From the NCBI GenBank assembly GCA_934457235.1, contig CAKSHT010000014.1, positions 1-25,727 of the forward strand: DNA of 25,727 nt. The letters are read 5' to 3'. The stretch's first letter is position 1, and each line of letters starts with the position of its first letter. The notes under the pieces are model-generated. The model was not told the origin of the DNA. It saw only the letters and a program-made list of their open reading frames with translations, and did no database searches. A program made the position numbers and the translations under genes. The stretch is from an uncultured Oscillospiraceae bacterium. GTDB lineage: Bacteria > Bacillota > Clostridia > Oscillospirales > Ruminococcaceae. Below are positions 13,773-19,786 of this stretch, in pieces.

Positions 13773-13889
13773 GATTATGTGGTGGATTAGGATTATAATG
13801 AGCGGGTAATCGTTTGATTATGGGGTGGATTGTAATTAGAATGCGGAATCTAAGCTTGATTATGAGGTTGGGTATGATTAAAATACGGG
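13773..13889. repeat. Three degenerate tandem units of about 43 bases
   Basis: Units start at 13773, 13816 and 13858 with GATTATG(T/G/A)GGT, then GG(A/G)T(T/A) and a TAATTA/GATTA-rich part ending in AATG(A/C)GGG or ATACGGG. A fourth related copy lies at 5816. The array joins directly to palindromic copy 2. The remaining gap to 14031 holds TGTAGG-TGC-CCTACA (13916-13930) and the next terminator; no gene is visible in 13366-14031. Confidence 0.65.
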
Positions 13890-13937
13890 TGTGTGGGGGG
13901 CGGTGCCTTAAATCATGTAGGTGCCCTACAAATCGGT

Positions 13938-13963
13938 AAAACAAAAGGCGGTCAGCGACCGCC
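13938..13963 (-). terminator. Terminator of the 14032 lipoprotein gene
   Basis: On the minus strand GGCGGTC-GCT-GACCGCC (13963-13947) is followed by TTTTGTTT. It lies 69 bases past the stop and has the same stem core as the terminator at 11714-11746. Confidence 0.85.
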
Positions 13964-14031
13964 TGATATACAAAAAAATGTTTTATGACAGAATGCATCT
14001 TTTTGCGCTTCTGGATTGTTTTATATACAGG

Positions 14032-14763
14032 TCAGTTCTCCGGTTTTTCGCCGGGCGCCCATATCTCGTCGACGGGGTAGGGTATCTCAAATACCTCGTT
14101 GATGTCGGTGATATCTATTTGCATGCTGAGCGTGAGCGTTTCCCCGGATACCGTCGTGACTGTACCGTTTTCCGTGAACTGCGTGGGAATGCCGTCCGAA
14201 TTTATAAGCAGCGTTGTAGAGAGCGCTTCGAATTTCGAGATCTCCTCCTCAATGCCGGGCATGGAAGCGCTGTTCAGCTTCTCCGGGTCGTAGGTGTAGG
14301 TTATGCTCGTGGGACCGTCGTCGCTTTCGATAACGACCGCATTGCTCACCGCCTCTGCCGCCAGGAAGAACATTCGTCCCTCCGCGTAGGGATAGCGGTA
14401 CTTCCGGTTGTAGACGTTATAAATATACCCGTCGTCGCCGGTGCCTATCACGGTCCACTTTTCGTCGCCGTCGTCCTTGTAGAAGAATTCCGCGCCGTCG
14501 CTGTACGCCTGCTGTATCTTTCCGTCCCAGCAGCTGTAGTAGCTCAGCACCATCTCGTCGTTTCCGGTGAAATAGAAGCTGAATTCCATGACCTGCTCCC
14601 CGGTGTTAATGTCGGTCATGGAGACCTTTGCGCTGTCAAGAGTTTCGTATTTGTCCCGCGCGGCGGTGAACTGCGCGTACCCGCCGGGAAGCTCTGCGGT
14701 GCAGCCGGAGAGCGCCGTAACTGCAATGACTGACGCCGCCGCAGCTGATAATGCTTTTTTCAT
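14032..14763 (-). CDS. Hypothetical lipoprotein, possibly LolA-like fold
   Basis: This 243-residue protein starts with MKK, a hydrophobic Ala-rich stretch and the lipobox ALSGC (Cys21). The mature part alternates beta-strand-like segments with Tyr/Asp/Gly turns (KVSMTDINTGEQVMEFSFYF, AYSDGAEFFYKDD, WTVIGTGDDGYIYNVYNRKYRYP) and a later ESDDGPTSITYTYDPEKLN. This rhythm is like LolA/LppX-type or DUF6612-type lipoproteins of Firmicutes, but no diagnostic motif is seen, so the family is a guess. GGAGGTC stands 3 bases before the ATG. No clear promoter is visible; a TATTAT at about 14827-14832 lacks a -35. It may depend on read-through from ptsH past the terminator at 14870-14912. Confidence 0.7.
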   Translation of the reverse strand: MKKALSAAAASVIAVTALSGCTAELPGGYAQFTAARDKYETLDSAKVSMTDINTGEQVMEFSFYFTGNDEMVLSYYSCWDGKIQQAYSDGAEFFYKDDGDEKWTVIGTGDDGYIYNVYNRKYRYPYAEGRMFFLAAEAVSNAVVIESDDGPTSITYTYDPEKLNSASMPGIEEEISKFEALSTTLLINSDGIPTQFTENGTVTTVSGETLTLSMQIDITDINEVFEIPYPVDEIWAPGEKPEN

Positions 14764-14869
14764 TTGACCTCCAGATATCGGGCGGAAGCGATGGCGCTCC
14801 GCCGCTGAATATGCGCGCAGCCCCGGATAATACGGATTCCGGTTGCTCCGCGCCGTATTCAGACGTGCC

Positions 14870-14912
14870 TAAAACAAAACGGGGCAGACCCGGAAAACCC
14901 GGAACCTGCCCC
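14870..14912 (-). terminator. Terminator of ptsH
   Basis: On the minus strand GGGGCAG (14912-14906) pairs with CTGCCCC (14887-14881), with an inner CCGG/CCGG pairing, followed by GTTTTGTTTT. It lies 84 bases past the ptsH stop; a smaller hairpin TCCGC-TTTT-GCGGA precedes it. Confidence 0.85.
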
Positions 14913-14995
14913 TGCGTCCGCAAAAGCGGAGATATTACTTGAAATGTGCCGCCGTGCCGTTATTTATCTGACGGCTCAGCGAACGTTCTCCGGAA

Positions 14996-15259
14996 TTACT
15001 CGGAGAAACCGCCCTCGACCAGCTTTACAAGGCCGTCAACAGCAAGCTGCTCATCGCTGCCGTCAGCGATAATGCGGATCTTTGCGCCGCCAACGATACC
15101 AAGGGAGAGGATACCGAGCAGGGACTTAGCGTTTACTCTGCGCTCTTCCTTCTCTACCCAGATAGAAGACTTGTACTCGTTAGCCTTCTGGATAAAGAAT
15201 GTTGCGGGTCTTGCGTGAAGACCAACCTGGTTCTTGACTTCTACATCTTTCATGCACAT
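14996..15259 (-). CDS. ptsH: Phosphocarrier protein HPr
   Basis: HPr relays phosphate from enzyme I to sugar-specific EIIA proteins of the phosphotransferase system and, when phosphorylated on serine by HPr kinase, acts with CcpA in catabolite repression. With the start at 15259 the protein is 87 residues, the active His falls at position 15 (GLHARPAT) and the regulatory Ser at 46 (NAKSLLGILSLG), exactly the canonical numbering; GGAGG lies 8 bases before this ATG. Both phosphorylation sites are present, so this is HPr and not the Crh paralogue. No enzyme I gene adjoins it. A consensus-like promoter gives an unusually long leader of about 130 bases. Confidence 0.96.
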   Translation of the reverse strand: MCMKDVEVKNQVGLHARPATFFIQKANEYKSSIWVEKEERRVNAKSLLGILSLGIVGGAKIRIIADGSDEQLAVDGLVKLVEGGFSE

Positions 15260-15394
15260 AGTTAAAACCTCCATTTTGAATATTTCAGTTCTGCCGTGAC
15301 TCTGGAGAGCCTGTGCCCTCCTGCGTGTTTTCTTTCTTTTGTGTTCTACAATAACTAGAGATCGCAGCGTCTTTCTGTCTCATCTCTTGCTTAT

Positions 15395-15423
15395 AGTATA
15401 TCCAAAAAGATTTGTTCCGTCAA
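15395..15423 (-). promoter_or_regulatory. Promoter of ptsH
   Basis: On the minus strand TTGACG (15418-15423), 17 bases and TATACT (15395-15400). The expected start is near 15388, about 130 bases before the ptsH ATG. Confidence 0.8.
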
Positions 15424-15728
15424 CAGAAAAATTTAAATTTAACAGTTTTAACGCCGATTTTCTGTTTTTTGCAGAATAAATCAATTTCATTCCGGCATTT
15501 CATTGTGTATTCTGTACAAAAAACTTTCAACAAAATAATCAACATAAACATGAGTTTTCAACCGATTGCAGGAATTTATGCACCTGCGGGGGATAATTAC
15601 GTCCGCGCGGCTGCATGCTTCGGCTTTATCCGACCCGGATTTTATGTGCATTTTACACAACTGCACTCCGGAAAACTCCGGCGGCGGTAATTTTCCGCTA
15701 ATTTTCACCCTGCGTTTTGTTATTAATA
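15424..15728. other. Intergenic stretch without a recognisable gene
   Basis: This stretch separates the divergent ptsH and RING-protein promoters. It is AT-rich at the left and mixed at the right. I see no supported coding region or RNA; the only structure is a weak inverted repeat CGGAAAA (15669-15675) with TTTTCCG (15691-15697). Confidence 0.6.
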
Positions 15729-15757
15729 TTGAAATCCGGTCTGATTTGTGATATACT
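15729..15757 (+). promoter_or_regulatory. Promoter of the RING-protein/glycosyltransferase cluster
   Basis: TTGAAA (15729-15734), 17 bases and TATACT (15752-15757). A second -10-like TATAAT at 15786-15791 has no good -35. This is the only clear promoter before the run of plus-strand genes to the window end. Confidence 0.75.
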
Positions 15758-15823
15758 ATAAAATGTATATGCATACCCAGAATGCTATAATACGGGTGTG
15801 CGACAGATATGAAAGGAACAACG

Positions 15824-16759
15824 ATGTCACGATTTGATAATAAATTATGCCCCATATGCCGCAAGCCGCTGAACGACAAGTCAGATGTTGTGGTATGCCC
15901 GGAGTGCGGCACACCGCATCACCGTGCGTGCTACCTTGCCCTGGGACACTGCGGCGTGGAGCAGTATCACGCGCAGGGCTTCGAGTGGAAGGGCTGGCTT
16001 CCCGGCGAGGAACCCCCGGAGCCTGAGCAGGTCAGCCTGGAAAAGGATCAGCAGTCCGGCGATACGTTCTCCGACGAGCACCGCGCGGAATACACCGCCG
16101 GTCAGTCCGGGCAGAATGACCAGAGTTTTATGGGCGGCATGGACGGTCAGCCGATGGATATTGAGGAATTTCTGAACCGTCTTCAGCACCAGACCATGGA
16201 CGACACCCGCGGCGAGGACGGCGTGAGCAGCAAGGAGCTTTCCACCTTTGTCGGACGGTCGGTCATGCATTATTCGCAGGCGTTTGCGGCGTTCCGCGCG
16301 CCGCTGCAGCCGGGGCAGAAGAAGCGCAGGATATTCTTCAACGCCGCTGCGGGGCTTTTCGCGCCAATTCATCAGTTCTACCGCAGAATGGACCTCGTGG
16401 GACTTGCGGTACTGCTGCTGGATTTCATCTACTATATCCCGGCGATACTCAACGCCGTGGGTATCGGCAGCACTGATGTGCTCAGCAATATCCAGCTCAT
16501 GGCGAGCGGCGCGAGCTTCATCGTCATGATACTGATGTGCATGTTCGGCGACTACATCTACTACCGGTTCGCCGTGAAGCGTATCCGGAAGATACGCCTG
16601 AAGTTCGACGACGGCCGCGCGGAGGGCTATTACGAGGCTCTAGCCGCCAGGGGTACGCCCTCCTGGCTGCGTGCTATCGTGGCAATGCTGGCGGTTTATC
16701 TTGCACAGGCGGTGCTTGTGCTGTATCTCTACAAGATACTTCCCGGAGCGGGAATGTAA
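15824..16759 (+). CDS. RING-finger membrane protein
   Basis: This 311-residue protein begins with a prokaryotic RING finger 1-type zinc module: Cys9, Cys12, Cys25, Cys28, His33, Cys36 and Cys43 (CPICRK, VCPECGTPHHRAC, GHC). Residues 55-135 are an acidic, Gln-rich linker. A DUF2628-like membrane part follows: RIFFNAAAGLFAPIHQFYRRMD, then helices at about 190-211, 222-247 and 282-304, with a basic VKRIRKIRLK loop between the second and third. The ATG at 15824 is chosen because AAAGGA ends 6 bases before it. It leads the glycosyltransferase genes with a 72-base gap that contains a hairpin (16766-16774 with 16791-16799). Function is unknown; it may assemble or regulate the membrane enzymes that follow. 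Its N-terminal finger resembles that of the protein at 2076. Confidence 0.82.
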   Translation: MSRFDNKLCPICRKPLNDKSDVVVCPECGTPHHRACYLALGHCGVEQYHAQGFEWKGWLPGEEPPEPEQVSLEKDQQSGDTFSDEHRAEYTAGQSGQNDQSFMGGMDGQPMDIEEFLNRLQHQTMDDTRGEDGVSSKELSTFVGRSVMHYSQAFAAFRAPLQPGQKKRRIFFNAAAGLFAPIHQFYRRMDLVGLAVLLLDFIYYIPAILNAVGIGSTDVLSNIQLMASGASFIVMILMCMFGDYIYYRFAVKRIRKIRLKFDDGRAEGYYEALAARGTPSWLRAIVAMLAVYLAQAVLVLYLYKILPGAGM

Positions 16760-16831
16760 ATAATCAGTCCCGGAGCCGTATTTGCGGAGGTCCGGGGCTG
16801 TACGAAAAAATACAAAAGGAAGAAAGAAACA

Positions 16832-17833
16832 ATGAAGCTTATAATCCAGATCCCCTGCTATAACGAGGCTGAGACCCTTGACGTTACTATCCACGACCTG
16901 CCGAAGCACATCGACGGCATCGACGAGATAGAATACCTTATTATAAATGACGGCAGTACCGACCGCACTGTCGAGCGTGCCAAGGAACTCGGAGTGCACC
17001 ACATCGTCAGCTTCGTGCACAACCGCGGACTTGCCAAGGGATTCATGGCGGGTATCGACGCCTGCCTGCGCCTTGGCGCTGATATAATCGTCAACACCGA
17101 CGCCGACAACCAGTACGCCGGCGCGGATATCGAAAAGCTCGTCCGTCCGCTGCTGGAGGGCAGGGCTACCATGGTCATCGGCAACCGCCGCACGGATTCC
17201 ATCGAGCATTTCTCCCCGCTGAAGAAGAAGCTCCAGAAGCTCGGAAGCAGCGTCGTACGCAAGGCGAGCGGCACCGACGTCGTGGACACCACCAGCGGAT
17301 TCCGCTCCTATACAAGAGAGGCTGCGCTTCGTCTGAACGTGCTCTCCGACTACACCTACACCCTTGAGACCATAATCACCGCCGGCGCTGACCGCACGAA
17401 GATCATGTCGGTGGATATCAACACAAATCCGGAGCTGCGCAAGAGCCGCCTGTTCAAGAGCATGTGGGGCTACATCAAGCGCTCCAGCGGCACCATTATC
17501 CGCAACTATGTCATGAGAAAGCCCCTCAAGACTTTCCTTGCAATGGCGGGCGTGTTCATTCTGGCGGCGCTGGTCCTGGCAATTCGCTTTATCGTTTACG
17601 CATGCCTCGGCGAGGGCGGAGGTCATATCCAGTCCCTTGTCCTGATGGCTGTTCTGGCCATCGTGGGCTTCCAGATAGGAATTTTCGGACTGGTGGCGGA
17701 CGCCATCTCCGGCTGCCGCAAGGTCATGGACGAAACGCTGTTTCATGTAAAGCGCATTGAATACAACACCACCAACGCCAACTATTCCAACTACAACATC
17801 TGCAGCTACACTAAAGAGGAAATCAACAAGTGA
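16832..17833 (+). CDS. Family 2 glycosyltransferase, polyprenyl-phosphate type
   Basis: This 333-residue enzyme resembles dolichyl/undecaprenyl-phosphate glycosyltransferases (DPM1, GtrB, ArnC group), which load a sugar from a nucleotide donor onto a polyprenyl phosphate at the cytoplasmic face. The GT-A fold shows IPCYNE at residues 7-12, NDGSTD at 39-44, the metal-binding DAD (Asp90, Asp92 in NTDADNQY) and SGFRSYTREAALRLN near 155-169. Two C-terminal membrane helices (about 233-255 and 266-288) anchor it. An AAAGGA site is 11 bases before the ATG. The stop overlaps the next gene's GTG start by four bases (GTGA), so it is coupled to the GT-C-like gene that probably uses its product. Confidence 0.9.
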   Translation: MKLIIQIPCYNEAETLDVTIHDLPKHIDGIDEIEYLIINDGSTDRTVERAKELGVHHIVSFVHNRGLAKGFMAGIDACLRLGADIIVNTDADNQYAGADIEKLVRPLLEGRATMVIGNRRTDSIEHFSPLKKKLQKLGSSVVRKASGTDVVDTTSGFRSYTREAALRLNVLSDYTYTLETIITAGADRTKIMSVDINTNPELRKSRLFKSMWGYIKRSSGTIIRNYVMRKPLKTFLAMAGVFILAALVLAIRFIVYACLGEGGGHIQSLVLMAVLAIVGFQIGIFGLVADAISGCRKVMDETLFHVKRIEYNTTNANYSNYNICSYTKEEINK

Positions 17834-19743
17834 TACAGGCTCTGAAACGGTTTTACACGAATTTCGGCGACCGCGGCGTGATGTTCATTCTCTTCGCGTG
17901 CAGCGTGGTAACTCACTCGCTGCTTTCGATGTGCATGGAGCTGCCTGCGGTCAATCCCGATGAAATAGGCGTGGCGAGCGTCGCCGCGTTCTATTCCGGC
18001 AGGGACTGGTCTGCGCTCATGGGGCAGGTGTCATATTATTACGGATACGTCCAGGCTCTGTTCTATGCGCCGCTGTTCCTGGTGTTCAAGAACCCCTACG
18101 CGCTGTACAAGGCGTGTCTGGTGATGAACGGCGTGCTCATGAGCTTCGTCCCGCTTATCGCATACCACGTTGCGGGGCGCGTCGGAGTCAAGAAGGTATG
18201 GCAGCGGCTCGCGGCGGCAGTATGCTCCGGCGGCTACATCACCTACATAGCGCACTCAAAATTCATGTGGAACGAGACTATATGCAGTCTGCTCCCGTGG
18301 GTGCTGCTGTGGGTCATCTTCCAGTCCATCGACTGTAAGAAGCCCGGCGCGCGCTGCGCTTACTCCGCCGCCGCGGGACTTCTCTGCGCTGTGTGCTATG
18401 CGGCGCACTCGCGTCTGCTGGCGCTGGTGATCGCATTCGTCCTTACGCTGCTCATCGTGCGTATATTCATGAAGCGCGTCATACTCGTGCTTCCGGTATT
18501 CTTCCCGGTTATGGGATTCGGCTTCGTTGCCGAGCACTTCTGCAAGAAGCTCATTCAGCAGGAGGTCTGGAACGGAAACGCCAGCGGAAACACGATGGAG
18601 AGCGAAGCCGGGCGCGTGCTCGGACTGTTCGGGGAGGGTGGTATAAACCGGTTCCTCTCCGCGCTGTTCGGCCATATGTATACGTTCATGACCTCCACGG
18701 CGGGCATCGGCGCGCTGGCTACGGCGCTGTTCTTCCTGATGGTGATACTCCGCATAAGCGAGTGGAGATCCGGCAGGAAAAAGGAGATCATCGACGGCGT
18801 GGAGGTATGCACCCCCGCCGAGCATAAATACAGCGCACGCATGATGGTCCTGGGGATATACGCGTTCCTGTCCATCGGCGGCTCTATGGCGCTTTCTGTG
18901 CTGTTCAAGTTCAATTCCGGGCAGATAGGGGACATCAAGGATCTGACGATGTTCGGCAGATACACCGACAACGTTGCGCCGCTGGCGATATTCCTGGTGC
19001 TGGTGTTCCTGTTCAGATACGGGATAAACTACAAGCACACCGCATGGGCTGCGGCTGTTTACGCGTACGTGTGCCTGTGCTTCTTCACGGTGTCCTATCC
19101 GCAGGTGGAGAGCGCGCGGAGCTACCGCGAATCCCCGATACTGGGACTTATGCCGCTGCGTATCGGCGAGGACTACACCAAGGCGTTCACGGCGGAGAGC
19201 CTCATTATAATGACCTCCGCGGCGTTCTCAGTGCTGGCGCTCATCGCCGTGATTTCAGCCTGCGCCCGCAAGGGCGGCAAGGGGCTGATAGCCGGCGGAT
19301 TCTGCTGCATATTCCTTTACACAACGCTGTTCGCGGGGCTTGTATACCTCCCCGACCGCGCGGAGGAAAACGTCAGAAAGACCGCCCCGGCCAGGGAGGT
19401 GTCAACGCTGCTCTACGACGACGCAGCGTCGCCGCTGATAGTATGCTATAAGATGAAATCCCGGAACGCCGGGCTTGTGCAGTTCCTCAACCCGAACACC
19501 AAGGTGACGATAATCCGCCGGGAGAAGAATATCCCGGAGAACTGTCTGATACTCGCGGACGAGGAAACTATCCTGCCGCTTGATACTGCGGATTACGACT
19601 ACATCGGCACGGAGGGCGGCATTTCGGTGTACGCCCGCGGAGAGACCGCCCGCGACTACATGAAGTACAAGCGCTCGGCGGATATCACCGAAGCCATATC
19701 CACCGGAGAGGGTCCGGTGCAGAACAACGTCATATCTGATTGA
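17830..19743 (+). CDS. GT-C-like integral membrane glycosyltransferase A
   Basis: This 637-residue protein has about ten or more hydrophobic helices and a hydrophilic C-terminal part. The first extracytoplasmic loop has PAVNPDEIG with Asp44-Glu45, the position of the catalytic acidic residue in GT-C enzymes that use polyprenyl-phosphate sugars. Other conserved segments are WSALMGQVSYYYGYVQALFY, YKACLVMNGVLMSFVPLIAY and, late, LGLMPLRIGEDYTKAFT. These recur in the next gene, showing the two are paralogues. It starts with GTG, overlapping the upstream stop; AAGAGGA is 9 bases upstream. Family-level assignment is good but the sugar and acceptor are unknown; it could alternatively be a flippase-like protein. 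Confidence 0.78.
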   Translation: MIQALKRFYTNFGDRGVMFILFACSVVTHSLLSMCMELPAVNPDEIGVASVAAFYSGRDWSALMGQVSYYYGYVQALFYAPLFLVFKNPYALYKACLVMNGVLMSFVPLIAYHVAGRVGVKKVWQRLAAAVCSGGYITYIAHSKFMWNETICSLLPWVLLWVIFQSIDCKKPGARCAYSAAAGLLCAVCYAAHSRLLALVIAFVLTLLIVRIFMKRVILVLPVFFPVMGFGFVAEHFCKKLIQQEVWNGNASGNTMESEAGRVLGLFGEGGINRFLSALFGHMYTFMTSTAGIGALATALFFLMVILRISEWRSGRKKEIIDGVEVCTPAEHKYSARMMVLGIYAFLSIGGSMALSVLFKFNSGQIGDIKDLTMFGRYTDNVAPLAIFLVLVFLFRYGINYKHTAWAAAVYAYVCLCFFTVSYPQVESARSYRESPILGLMPLRIGEDYTKAFTAESLIIMTSAAFSVLALIAVISACARKGGKGLIAGGFCCIFLYTTLFAGLVYLPDRAEENVRKTAPAREVSTLLYDDAASPLIVCYKMKSRNAGLVQFLNPNTKVTIIRREKNIPENCLILADEETILPLDTADYDYIGTEGGISVYARGETARDYMKYKRSADITEAISTGEGPVQNNVISD

Positions 19744-19786
19744 TTTCTGGGGGTCCTGGTATCCCCTGTGAATGGAGGTCAGCTCA

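Noticed and set aside
13421..13889. Possible CRISPR array
   Set aside because: The long repeats are only two and contain palindromes; the 43-base units are degenerate with no unique spacers of constant length, and no cas gene is near.
15412..15690. 92-codon plus-strand frame in the ptsH-RING gap
   Set aside because: No ribosome site, begins in the ptsH promoter and lacks any family pattern.
15784..15791. Second promoter before the RING-protein gene
   Set aside because: A TATAAT is present but no -35 box lies at the right distance.
16640..17746. 368-codon minus-strand frame
   Set aside because: It is antisense to the GT2 gene, with no ribosome site and no recognisable motif.
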